From: Streptococcus suis
GTDB taxonomy: Bacteria; Bacillota; Bacilli; Lactobacillales; Streptococcaceae
NCBI RefSeq assembly: GCF_002960425.1
Contig: NZ_POIZ01000087.1
Location: 1-64,000, forward strand
DNA length: 64,000 bases
Direction: 5' to 3'
Positions 43,811-52,196 of the stretch are shown one piece after another. Each line of letters opens with the position of its first letter. Within the stretch, counting starts at the first letter, position 1. The position numbers and the translations under genes were made by a program. The notes below the pieces were generated by a model, which was not told the DNA's origin, did not search any database, and saw nothing but the letters and a program-made list of their open reading frames with translations.

Positions 43811-44773
43811 TCAAATTCTAGTATACAAAGAATTATGTTGCAAACTATTCAATACTTCCTTGCTTTTAAGGCCGTAGTAATTTGCTTGCTTTTGGCTTTT
43901 GTCAATCAATTTTCTAAATGAACCAAAAATTTCTCTAAAATTATATTGGTTATCAATAGCATCCATCATATATTTCACTATAATAATCGGCAGAGCAATG
44001 CGGTTTGAATAAACACCTTCTTTTAGCTCGTATAAGAGTTCCTTCCATTCCTCACGAAGCATTGGTGTCGTGTGCATCTTAAGATCAATAATATTAGAAT
44101 TGTGAGCGCACATATTCCTTAATAAGTTTAAACATTTCAACCAAGAAAGTAACTCAGCATCACTGCAATCATATTGTTTAGCTATTTGTCTAATATTATT
44201 TGTTGACATCAATTCGATAAGGTTGATTATCTGACCGAACGTCATTAGGTTAATAGCCAACCAAATTGGAGGATATTTCATATTGTCAATTTTCAATTTT
44301 TCCTTGATTTCTGGAGAAGTTGTTCTTTTCAATTCAGCTTTGAGCTGCTTTTTAAATTTCTCTTCTCGATATTTTAGGTAATGCTTGCAGTACTCTTTTT
44401 TATTGCACCACAGTGAGAAATTTAAATATCCATATGACCCTAATCTCCTATAACCTAAAACAAATGCTACTTGAGTTTTTAAAGCTACTTCAATGTCTTC
44501 AAGTGCATCCAATAGATGGAGACGCAATCGTTTATCTTGATAATATCTAACAGTAATTTTTTTGAATGGGGTGTTTTGGTAATTTATTTGACGCACTCCA
44601 TCAACTGTCACAATTTTTGAAAAAGGTCTAGCAAATTCCTTTAATTTATAGTAAGAAATTATTGATAACTTTTGCTCAGCTTTTTTCTTGTCCTGCTCTC
44701 CAGAAAACAGCATGCCTCTTGATTCTAACAAAGCAACTTGTTCCTCAAAACTTTTATGGGGAAAACTACTCAT
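43811..44773 (-). CDS. Abi_2/AbiF-type HEPN abortive-infection protein
   Basis: 320 residues from the ATG at 44773 (AAGGAG upstream; longer upstream extensions run through the leader RNA). Opens with SFPHKSFEEQVALLESRGM, a family pattern, and contains the HEPN ribonuclease motif LRNMCAHNSNI (R-x4-H). Abi_2 proteins such as AbiD/AbiF stop phage infection by killing or arresting the infected cell. The gene is lower in GC than its neighbours and lies by dif, suggesting horizontal gain. Confidence 0.8.
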   Translation of the reverse strand: MSSFPHKSFEEQVALLESRGMLFSGEQDKKKAEQKLSIISYYKLKEFARPFSKIVTVDGVRQINYQNTPFKKITVRYYQDKRLRLHLLDALEDIEVALKTQVAFVLGYRRLGSYGYLNFSLWCNKKEYCKHYLKYREEKFKKQLKAELKRTTSPEIKEKLKIDNMKYPPIWLAINLMTFGQIINLIELMSTNNIRQIAKQYDCSDAELLSWLKCLNLLRNMCAHNSNIIDLKMHTTPMLREEWKELLYELKEGVYSNRIALPIIIVKYMMDAIDNQYNFREIFGSFRKLIDKSQKQANYYGLKSKEVLNSLQHNSLYTRI

Positions 44774-44790
44774 CTGAACACTCCTTAAAT

Positions 44791-44851
44791 AAAAAAACCA
44801 CCCATCAGAACATGTCTGTGCAATCGAAGCAAGGGCGGCCATTGATATTTC
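44791..44851 (-). ncRNA. Short structured RNA upstream of the Abi gene (abiF-RNA-like)
   Basis: Promoter TTGACG (44886-44881), 17 nt, TATAAT (44863-44858) starts an RNA near 44851. It folds as CCGCCC/GGGTGG enclosing CAGA-CATG-TTCTG and ends in seven T at 44797-44791, an intrinsic terminator. A conserved abiF RNA motif is known upstream of abiF genes; this fits in place and size but no model was run. It may be the antidote of the HEPN toxin. Confidence 0.65.
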
Positions 44852-45104
44852 ATACTAATTATATAGTATATTTAGATAGACGTCAAGTACTTTAGTGATT
44901 TTTTGACAGAATAAAAATTTATATAAAATGACACATTATCGTCTTCAAATAATGTACAATTGAGCCTATTACCTCACCGCTATTTTCGATTTTTAATCAA
45001 TGTACTTTATGCTTCTATCCCAGTATTATCAAGGGGTTAGACCATGTAAGGTCAATTGTTCATAAATTTTTAGTTTTTGCTATAATACAAATAAATACGA
45101 AAGA

Positions 45105-45548
45105 ATGGTTCTTATGCTTGATTTTGTTCCCATTAACCCAGAGAATTGGCGAGTTCCTTTATCAGTTTCTCCTGACCAGGCTGAGTTTGTTGCGGATAAG
45201 GTGACAACTTTGGCACGTGCATTTGCTTATCGGATGTTTGATAGCCAGGCTTCTTTGATTTACCAGCAAGATTGTCCTGTTGGCTTGGTGTTATATCATG
45301 ATTATCCTGATGGTCAAGCTTATCTCATATCTGAATTCTTTATTGATGCCACCTATCAGCGACAAGGTTTGGGGCGTCAGGCCATGACGCAGTTACTGGA
45401 AACATTCCGCTCAGAAAGAAAATTTTCGGCTGTTCAGCTCTGCATTTTATCCCAAAACACCCCAGCCAAAGCCTTATATCAATCGCTTGGCTTTGTTGAA
45501 ACTGGCGAATACGATAAAGATGAAATTATATTGCGATTAGAACTCTAA
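45105..45548 (+). CDS. GNAT-family N-acetyltransferase
   Basis: 147 residues (ATG 45105; 45114 also possible). Acetyl-CoA binding loop in DATYQRQGLGRQAM and C-terminal NTPAKALYQSLGFVETGEY are diagnostic. Substrate unknown. TATAAT at 45081-45086 with extended TGC. The ~200 bp before that (to 44887) holds no gene. Confidence 0.85.
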   Translation: MVLMLDFVPINPENWRVPLSVSPDQAEFVADKVTTLARAFAYRMFDSQASLIYQQDCPVGLVLYHDYPDGQAYLISEFFIDATYQRQGLGRQAMTQLLETFRSERKFSAVQLCILSQNTPAKALYQSLGFVETGEYDKDEIILRLEL

Positions 45549-45552
45549 AAAA

Positions 45553-45581
45553 GTTTACACAAAATAAATTATGTAAACAAA
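45553..45581 (+). repeat. Terminus-family semi-palindromic repeat
   Basis: GTTTACACAAAATAAATTAT followed by GTAAACAAA; here the arms GTTTAC/GTAAAC are fully palindromic. Between the convergent GNAT and satD genes. Confidence 0.65.
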
Positions 45582-45582
45582 A

Positions 45583-46248
45583 TTAACTTCTTTGACTGAG
45601 CTGCAGGACTAAATCCATTGCTGTTTTTCGATTGCGGAAATAGAGTTTTATCCCACTCGATTTTAAGCGTTTGGTAAAGGCGCTTTGGCTGAGTTTCATT
45701 TTCTCAGCAACTGGCTTTTGCTTAAAATCCTCCTGATAAATCTTATTGTTGATTAAGGCTTCAAATAAATCCGTCTGTGATTTATTCCATGTAGCCTTGA
45801 TAAAATCACTTGAAGAAAGTAATGACTTGATAACACGGTCTATTTGCTTGTACTCCGAAGAAAATGAGAGCTTGCTACTACCATAATCATCCTTATCAAG
45901 AATAAACTCAATCGCCTTCTGTGCTTCCCAGTAAGCTGGTCCATCTGCTACGATACCTTGTTTGGGATCGATAGGGGTTAGAATTTCCCCTAAACCAATT
46001 CCAAAACGGATTTCAAGCTGGTCACGAAAAGCCAACTGAATTTGGTCGATCATCAAAAATATATAAGGGTTAGGCTTGCATAAGGCCTGAAATTCATCTC
46101 CCCTAATGATTGTAAATGGAGATGCTAACTCATCTGAAAAAGAACGGTTGATTTTATTTAAGTGCAGGTTCAGTTCTTCTTGCCTATTGCTAAGGTTGGA
46201 AACGTGTTGAAAATTGATTATTTTTCCAATTATTGCGATATAATTCAT
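45583..46248 (-). CDS. satD: SatD-family protein
   Basis: 221 residues. N-terminal IAIIGKIINFQHVSNLSNRQE, IIRGDEFQAL and GIGLGEILTPID are SatD-type blocks; the C-terminal ~60 residues form an HTH-like region (VAEKMKLSQSAFTKRLKSSGI). In S. mutans the sat operon is ylxM-ffh-satC-satD-satE and relates to acid tolerance; here satC and satE are absent. It has its own promoter 46279-46307 and may autoregulate. Confidence 0.75.
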   Translation of the reverse strand: MNYIAIIGKIINFQHVSNLSNRQEELNLHLNKINRSFSDELASPFTIIRGDEFQALCKPNPYIFLMIDQIQLAFRDQLEIRFGIGLGEILTPIDPKQGIVADGPAYWEAQKAIEFILDKDDYGSSKLSFSSEYKQIDRVIKSLLSSSDFIKATWNKSQTDLFEALINNKIYQEDFKQKPVAEKMKLSQSAFTKRLKSSGIKLYFRNRKTAMDLVLQLSQRS

Positions 46249-46278
46249 TGTTTTTCCTTTATTTGTGACTATATGTGC

Positions 46279-46345
46279 ATTATAACGGACATTATTTAAT
46301 TTGTCTATTAAAAAGGATATTTTTAATTCTTTCTATTATAACGGA
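46279..46345 (-). promoter_or_regulatory. satD promoter with duplicated TCCGTTATAAT motif
   Basis: TAGACA (46307-46302), 17 nt, TATAAT (46284-46279). TCCGTTATAAT occurs at 46289-46279, overlapping the -10, and again at 46345-46335 within CTTTCCGTTATAATAGAAAG. The paired motif suggests an operator. Confidence 0.5.
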
Positions 46346-46440
46346 AAGATTTGATGTTCAAAAATCACTTTATCTACTCTGCTACTCCTATTCTTATTGC
46401 TGTAGCTTAGCTATTTTGACTGAAAAGTAAAAAGAAGAGA

Positions 46441-48015
46441 TTATTTTCTCTTCTTTTTGGCTTTCTTGATTTTATTGGCTTGGCGTTTCATGGCTTGTTT
46501 CATAGCAAATTCACCGATTTTACCTTTCAAACCGCCTCCAAACATTTGGGACATATCTGGCATGCCAGCTCCTCCCATTAGTTGGCTCATATCAGGCATT
46601 CCTGCACCGCCCATCATATCTTCAAGTGCAGACATATCCAAACCGTTCATATTTGGCATATTTTTAGGAAGATTATTGGGATTGATGCCCATTTGCTTCA
46701 TCATTTTGCTCATATCGCCCGACATGACGCCCTGCATCATGGTTTTCGCTTGGTTGAAATCCTTGATAAATTTATTGACTTCGACAAAGCTATTGCCAGA
46801 ACCGTTAGCAATACGACGGCGACGGCTGGGTGTCAACAAATCTGGATTTTCACGTTCAGCTGGTGTCATAGAGGATACGATAGCGCGTTTTCGTGCAATT
46901 TCACGCTCGTCAACTTTCAAGTTGGCAAGGGCCGGGTTCCCAGCCATACCTGGAATCATCTTCAACAAGTCTTCCATTGGTCCCATGTTTTGAACCTGGT
47001 CCAGCTGATCGATGAAATCGTTGAAATCAAAGGTATTCTCACGCATTTTTTCAGCGAGTTCTAATGATTTCTTCTCATCATATTCCTTGCTCGCCTTCTC
47101 AATCAAGGTCAGCATGTCACCCATACCTAAGATACGAGAAGACATACGGTCTGGGTGGAAGGTTTCAATATCTGTGATTTTTTCACCAGTACCGGTGAAT
47201 TTGATTGGCTGACCAGTGATGTGGCGGACAGACAAAGCAGCACCACCACGTGTATCGCCGTCAATCTTGGTCAAAATCACACCAGTAATAGCCAGTTGAT
47301 CATTGAACTCACGCGCAACGTTGGCAGCTTCCTGACCAATCATGGCATCGACAACCAAGAGAATTTCATTTGGTTGGGCAAAGTCTTTGATTTCTCTTAA
47401 TTCAGCCATAAGGGCTTGGTCAATTTGTAAACGACCGGCCGTATCAATCAAGACATAGTCATTGTGGTTGGCTTTGGCTTGTTCTAAACCTTGGCGTACA
47501 ATCTCCAGGGCAGGGACTTGATTACCCAACTCGAATACAGGTACATCAATTTGTTGACCAAGGGTTTTCAACTGGTCAATGGCAGCTGGACGATAAATAT
47601 CGGCCGCAATCAAGAGAGGACGAGCATTCTCTTCCTGCTTGAGTTTGTTGGCCAGCTTACCTGTGAAAGTCGTTTTACCAGCCCCCTGCAAACCAGCCAT
47701 CATAATGATAGTTGGAATTTTTGGTGACTTGATAATGTCAGACGTTTCAGACCCCAATACAGCCGTCAATTCTTCATCAACGATTTTGATAATTTGTTGA
47801 GCGGGGTTCAGGGTTTCAATGACTTCATGACCGATAGCACGTTCACGTACTTTTTTGATGAAATCTTTTACAACTGGCAAGGCAACGTCGGCTTCTAGTA
47901 AGGCCAGACGGATTTCCTTGGTGGCTTCTTGGATATCACTCTCAGAAATTTTCCCCTTACGACGTAGGTTTTTAAAAACACTCTGCAAACGTTCTGTTAA
48001 GCTTTCAAAAGCCAT
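46441..48015 (-). CDS. ffh: Signal recognition particle protein Ffh
   Basis: 524 residues: N domain, GTPase G domain with GLQGAGKTTFTGKLA, DTAGRLQIDQ and TKIDGDTRGG, then a Met-rich M domain (about 330-524) binding signal peptides and 4.5S RNA. Directs membrane proteins to FtsY/SecYEG. It follows ylxM by 12 nt. The stop lies in a bidirectional AAAAAGAAGAGA hairpin (46429-46458). Confidence 0.97.
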   Translation of the reverse strand: MAFESLTERLQSVFKNLRRKGKISESDIQEATKEIRLALLEADVALPVVKDFIKKVRERAIGHEVIETLNPAQQIIKIVDEELTAVLGSETSDIIKSPKIPTIIMMAGLQGAGKTTFTGKLANKLKQEENARPLLIAADIYRPAAIDQLKTLGQQIDVPVFELGNQVPALEIVRQGLEQAKANHNDYVLIDTAGRLQIDQALMAELREIKDFAQPNEILLVVDAMIGQEAANVAREFNDQLAITGVILTKIDGDTRGGAALSVRHITGQPIKFTGTGEKITDIETFHPDRMSSRILGMGDMLTLIEKASKEYDEKKSLELAEKMRENTFDFNDFIDQLDQVQNMGPMEDLLKMIPGMAGNPALANLKVDEREIARKRAIVSSMTPAERENPDLLTPSRRRRIANGSGNSFVEVNKFIKDFNQAKTMMQGVMSGDMSKMMKQMGINPNNLPKNMPNMNGLDMSALEDMMGGAGMPDMSQLMGGAGMPDMSQMFGGGLKGKIGEFAMKQAMKRQANKIKKAKKKRK

Positions 48016-48027
48016 ATACTTCTCCTC

Positions 48028-48360
48028 TTACTCTCTATTATCAATACTGGTTAAAATGGCGATTTTCTCCTTCAAATAAGCATCTTCTGGATACTTAGTG
48101 AGTATTTCATCGAAAATCTGACTACGCACTACATAGTCAGAATACATATGTAGTTTCATCTCATAATCTTCCAGTAATTTTTCTGTTCGTTTAATGTTAT
48201 CATAGACCGCCTGACGGCTAACTTGAAATTCCTCAGCAATCTCAGCCAAGCTATAATCATCTGCATAATATAGCTCAATGTAGTTCATTTGCTTATCTGT
48301 CAGCAAGGCTGCATAGAATTCAAACAAGGCGTTCATTCGGTTGGTTTTTTCAATTTCCAT
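48028..48360 (-). CDS. ylxM: YlxM, putative SRP-associated HTH protein
   Basis: 110 residues, UPF0122: sigma-70 region-4-like helix-turn-helix ([20 protein letters not shown]). In S. mutans YlxM modulates Ffh/FtsY activity. Extended -10 TGA-TATAAT (48373-48368) lies so close that the mRNA should begin at the ATG, with no Shine-Dalgarno. Confidence 0.9.
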   Translation of the reverse strand: MEIEKTNRMNALFEFYAALLTDKQMNYIELYYADDYSLAEIAEEFQVSRQAVYDNIKRTEKLLEDYEMKLHMYSDYVVRSQIFDEILTKYPEDAYLKEKIAILTSIDNRE

Positions 48361-48402
48361 AAGCTTTATTATATCAAAAATTCCGTCTTAAATAAATAGA
48401 AA

Positions 48403-48457
48403 CATCTGCTTCCGTACCTAGAAAACAGATGTTGTTTACATAATTTATATTACGTCA
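48403..48457 (-). terminator. gntR terminator with terminus-family repeat
   Basis: AACATCTG/CAGATGTT hairpin on the minus strand followed by TTTC. It is preceded at 48433-48457 by TTGTTTACATAATTTATATT-ACG, 23 bp identical to part of 41971-41999. Confidence 0.6.
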
Positions 48458-48477
48458 TACAATCGAGCGTAGAGCTA

Positions 48478-49176
48478 CTAATTATTCTCCAGATAAAACT
48501 CGAACCGTTCACCAACATACTGGCTATTGACATACTCAAAGGCTTGACCGTCTTCTAGATAGGAAACCTGTCTTAAAGCTAGAATAGCTTGATTTTTTGA
48601 AATTTCTAAATATTTGGCGACCTTTTCATTAGCCAGTCGGGCAAAAATGGTTTGTTTACTTGTTCCGATCCGATAGCCATTATCAATAAGGGTTTTGAAG
48701 AAATGGTTGGTTACATCTTCCTTGGGAACGTTCTTAATCAAGCGTTCGGGAATGCTGGCTACCTCATAGACAACAGGGACATTATCAGCATAGCGAACCC
48801 GCTCCATCCGAATAACGTATTCCCCCTTGCCTAAAGCAAGCTGCTCGACTTCTTTCTCATTTGGTTTGGTACGAGTATAAGACAACAACTGACTGCTCGG
48901 CATTTTCCCTTGGAGTTGTACCAATTCAGTAAAAGAGGTTGTTCCACGCATCTTTTCTTGGACCCGTGTGCTGGCTACATAGGTGCCAGACCCCACCTTA
49001 CGTTGAAGAACCCCTTCTTCGACCAGCAGGGTAATGCCCTGGCGCAAGGTCATCCGTGAAACGCCAAACTCGTCTGCCAAATCGCGCTCACTGGGCAAGC
49101 GTTGTCCAACTGCCCAAACTCCCTTGTCAATCTGTTCTTTTAATTTATCATGAATGGTGATGTATGCTGCTTTCAT
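48478..49176 (-). CDS. GntR/UTRA-family transcriptional regulator
   Basis: 232 residues: N-terminal winged helix (QRLPSERDLADEFGVSRMTL) and a C-terminal UTRA effector domain (about 75-230), a HutC-subfamily layout that usually senses sugar or amino-sugar phosphates. Divergent from guaA; target unknown. Confidence 0.85.
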   Translation of the reverse strand: MKAAYITIHDKLKEQIDKGVWAVGQRLPSERDLADEFGVSRMTLRQGITLLVEEGVLQRKVGSGTYVASTRVQEKMRGTTSFTELVQLQGKMPSSQLLSYTRTKPNEKEVEQLALGKGEYVIRMERVRYADNVPVVYEVASIPERLIKNVPKEDVTNHFFKTLIDNGYRIGTSKQTIFARLANEKVAKYLEISKNQAILALRQVSYLEDGQAFEYVNSQYVGERFEFYLENN

Positions 49177-49315
49177 CTGTCTAGCCTTTCTTGCTTCTAG
49201 TTTACCAAAATATCAAGATTTTGACCAATATAGACCGATTTTTATCTGTAAAAATCTCGCAGACAAACAATCAGCCTCCTTTCCCTATAACAAAATCAGT
49301 AAAATCTATAAAAAA

Positions 49316-49406
49316 ACGAACGCTTGTTTTCTAAAAAACTTCCATAGTTTGCAAAACAGATATTTGACAATTATAGTTTGGAAAATGTTCGTTTTTATGA
49401 TAAAAT
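49316..49406 (+). promoter_or_regulatory. guaA promoter with PurBox-like sites
   Basis: TTGGAA (49378-49383), 17 nt, extended TGA-TAAAAT (49401-49406). GTTCGT at 49387-49392 (complement ACGAAC) lies in the spacer and ACGAAC at 49316-49321 upstream; both resemble PurR boxes (core CCGAAC) but with A at the first position. Tentative. Confidence 0.35.
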
Positions 49407-49449
49407 AAGGAACAGTATTTGAATAATTTTCAAAATGAAAGGGAAAAAC

Positions 49450-51000
49450 ATGACAAAACAAGATGTCCAAAAAATTATTGTATTGGATTATGGAAGTCAA
49501 TACAATCAGCTCATCTCACGTCGCATTCGTGAATTTGGTGTCTTTTCTGAATTGAAAAATCACAAGATTACTGCTGAAGAAGTTCGTGCCATCAATCCGA
49601 TCGGTATCGTACTTTCAGGTGGTCCAAACTCTGTTTACGCTGAAAATGCCTTCGATATTGATCCTGAAATCTTTGAATTAGGTATTCCAATCTTGGGTAT
49701 TTGCTATGGTATGCAGCTGATTACCCATAAGTTGGGGGGTAAGGTTGTTCCTGCTGGTGAGGCTGGAAACCGTGAGTATGGTCAATCAACACTTCAGTTG
49801 AAAGCTGAATCAGCCCTCTTTGCTGGCACACCAGAAGAACAGCTTGTACTCATGAGCCACGGAGATGCTGTAACGGAAATTCCTGCTGACTTCCACTTGG
49901 TTGGTCTTTCTGCTGACTGTCCTTTTGCTGCTATTGAAAACACGGAGCGTCGTATCTACGGCATTCAGTTCCACCCAGAAGTTCGTCATTCCGTTTATGG
50001 AAATGATCTCTTGAAAAACTTTGCATTTGGTATCTGTGGAGCCAAAGGCGACTGGACAATGGAAAACTTCATTGAAACAGAAATCGAAAAAATCCGTCAG
50101 ACAGTCGGTGACAAGAAAGTCTTGCTTGGTTTGTCAGGTGGTGTAGATTCATCTGTTGTTGGTGTCCTTCTTCAACGTGCCATTGGTGACCAGTTGACCT
50201 GTATCTTCGTTGACCACGGACTTCTTCGTAAGAATGAAGGCGATCAGGTTATGGAGATGTTGGGTGGCAAGTTCGGTCTCAATATTATTCGCGTTGACGC
50301 TGCCAAACGTTTCCTAGACCTTTTAGCTGGCGTATCTGACCCTGAGAAGAAACGTAAAATCATCGGTAATGAATTTGTTTACGTATTTGACGATGAAGCA
50401 AGCAAGTTGACCGATGTGGAATTCTTGGCTCAAGGAACGCTCTATACAGATATCATCGAGTCTGGAACAGATACTGCTGAAACCATCAAGTCCCACCACA
50501 ACGTTGGGGGGCTACCAGAAGATATGCAGTTTAAGTTGATTGAGCCGCTTAATACTCTCTTTAAGGATGAGGTGCGTGCGCTTGGTACTGCTCTTGGTAT
50601 GCCAGATGAAGTCGTGTGGCGCCAGCCATTCCCAGGACCGGGTCTTGCCATTCGTGTCATGGGTGAAATCACTGAAGAAAAACTCCAGACTGTTCGTGAA
50701 TCTGATGCAATCTTGCGAGAGGAAATTGCCAAAGCGGGTCTTGACCGCGATGTCTGGCAATATTTCACAGTCAATACTGGCGTCCGCTCTGTAGGTGTCA
50801 TGGGTGATGGTCGTACCTACGACTACACCATCGCCATCCGTGCCATCACTTCTGTTGACGGAATGACTGCTGACTTTGCCAAACTACCATGGGAAGTCCT
50901 ACAGAAAATCTCAGTTCGCATCGTAAACGAAGTCGACCACGTCAACCGCATCGTCTATGATATTACAAGCAAACCACCAGCAACAGTTGAATGGGAGTGA
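49450..51000 (+). CDS. guaA: GMP synthase (glutamine-hydrolysing)
   Basis: 516 residues from the ATG at 49450 (AAAGGGAAAAAC upstream). Class I amidotransferase domain with GICYGMQ (Cys) and GIQFHPEV (His, Glu); ATP pyrophosphatase domain with [13 protein letters not shown]-terminal dimerisation domain ending KPPATVEWE. Converts XMP to GMP. Confidence 0.97.
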   Translation: MTKQDVQKIIVLDYGSQYNQLISRRIREFGVFSELKNHKITAEEVRAINPIGIVLSGGPNSVYAENAFDIDPEIFELGIPILGICYGMQLITHKLGGKVVPAGEAGNREYGQSTLQLKAESALFAGTPEEQLVLMSHGDAVTEIPADFHLVGLSADCPFAAIENTERRIYGIQFHPEVRHSVYGNDLLKNFAFGICGAKGDWTMENFIETEIEKIRQTVGDKKVLLGLSGGVDSSVVGVLLQRAIGDQLTCIFVDHGLLRKNEGDQVMEMLGGKFGLNIIRVDAAKRFLDLLAGVSDPEKKRKIIGNEFVYVFDDEASKLTDVEFLAQGTLYTDIIESGTDTAETIKSHHNVGGLPEDMQFKLIEPLNTLFKDEVRALGTALGMPDEVVWRQPFPGPGLAIRVMGEITEEKLQTVRESDAILREEIAKAGLDRDVWQYFTVNTGVRSVGVMGDGRTYDYTIAIRAITSVDGMTADFAKLPWEVLQKISVRIVNEVDHVNRIVYDITSKPPATVEWE

Positions 51001-51003
51001 TAG

Positions 51004-51220
51004 AGCCTGGGGATAGGCTCTATCAGCCAGTCTATCAAGACTAATTTAGCCGATGCCTGAAAACAAGAAAGCGTCGCAAGCCTGGGGAGAGGCTCTATCA
51101 GCCAGTCCATCGAGACTAATTTAGCCGATGCCTAAAAATGCAAGAGCATCGTTGTCTGGGGATAGACTGTTTTACCCGACGCTTGAAAACAAGGAAGCTT
51201 CGCAAGCCTAGATATAGGAA
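51004..51220 (+). repeat. Tandem ~75-bp repeats after guaA
   Basis: Units start at 51004, 51079, 51153 (shortened) and a fragment at 51205. Each opens with a hairpin such as GAGCCT-ggggat-AGGCTC and contains GACTAATTTAGCCGATGCCT in the first two. No reading frame. Confidence 0.85.
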
Positions 51221-51245
51221 TTTTAAGCTTCTTGAAATCAACACA

Positions 51246-51279
51246 ACCCGTAGAAACTCACTTTCTGCGGGCTTTTTGT
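51246..51279 (+). terminator. Terminator after the guaA repeats
   Basis: CCCGTAGAAA and TTTCTGCGGG stem followed by CTTTTTG. Confidence 0.8.
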
Positions 51280-51358
51280 GACTAAAATTTCCCTATTTCT
51301 ACTTGTTTCCATTCTTTTTATATGATACTATATAAATATAGAAAGGCAGGGAGATGTT

Positions 51359-52132
51359 ATGCAGAAAAAATGGAAATTTCTAGTTATTGGTTTCTTTTTC
51401 ATGATTGGAGTAACTGGTCTTGGTCTTCACTGGTTTGGTTAGGAGCAAACTCGCTTACTAAATGAGCAGTTAAAACCCTTGAATTTGCAAATCAATACTG
51501 ATACTGGAACCAAGATTGATGCTATTGGTGGTCCGCAAAAACCGAGAATTATTGGATTTTTTCAGAAAGACCAGACTACTGCTATCAGTCGGCGGATTAC
51601 AGCTGCTTCTGAAGAGGTAGCAAAAACAGCCAGTCCAGATGGTTTGACCCAAAAAGAATGGATTGTTCTCTATCCTCAAACTCGCAACAGTCCTTTTACG
51701 AATGCATCTGCCTACGCTCTTATGAAAACCACTATTACGGCAGAGTGGCTACAAGTTCGGACTAGCCAGGAGGAAGAACTGGAAGTCTTTTATGAAAAAA
51801 ACGATGAGAGTCTACTAACCTTACAAGATTTGATTGCGGATAAAGAAAAGTTTCGTGAACAGCTAGAGCAGGTCTTGGCTAGCTCTCCTGCACAAACGGA
51901 AGATGCCCAAAAAGTCCATGAAGAACTCCTCAAAACATTTGCTGTAGAAGATTGGTCGGATATTTCTTTTACCTACGAGCAGGAGAGTTTGGTATTGCCA
52001 CAAGCCATCATTTCCATGTCTGTCTTTGTAGAGAGTTTGAATGAAATCTACTTTTCAGACCAGACCTTGGCAGCATTTCGAGCTCAGGCACATGCAGACA
52101 CTTCTTCTGCAACCACAATCTATTATCCCTAA
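51359..52132 (+). pseudogene. PgdA-N-terminus-like membrane-anchored gene with TAG at codon 28
   Basis: The ATG at 51359 (GGCAGGGAG upstream) opens MQKKWKFLVIGFFFMIGVTG, an N-terminal membrane anchor, then TAG at 51440-51442. The frame continues to 52132 with an extracytoplasmic domain (LTLQDLIADKEKFREQLEQV, ISMSVFVESLNEIYF) resembling by eye the region in front of the deacetylase domain of pneumococcal PgdA (DUF3298/RsiV-like). No catalytic domain follows. A TTG at 51479 has no ribosome site. Probably inactive. Confidence 0.75.
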
Positions 52133-52196
52133 CTTGTAACCCCTAGCCCAGCCTTCCAGTCCTTAGTCGGTTGGGCTTTTTAGAAAGGAACATGAC

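Noticed and set aside
46457..48079. Several long + strand frames opposite ffh and ylxM
   Set aside because: They are antisense shadows of strongly conserved genes, with no ribosome sites.
49200..49449. Possible purine riboswitch before guaA
   Set aside because: The three-helix junction with conserved loops was not seen and the promoter leaves only about 35 nt of leader; PurBox-like sites fit better, weakly.
51004..51220. CRISPR array in the repeats after guaA
   Set aside because: The repeats are contiguous, diverged ~75-bp units with no regular short repeat/unique spacer alternation and no cas genes in the window.
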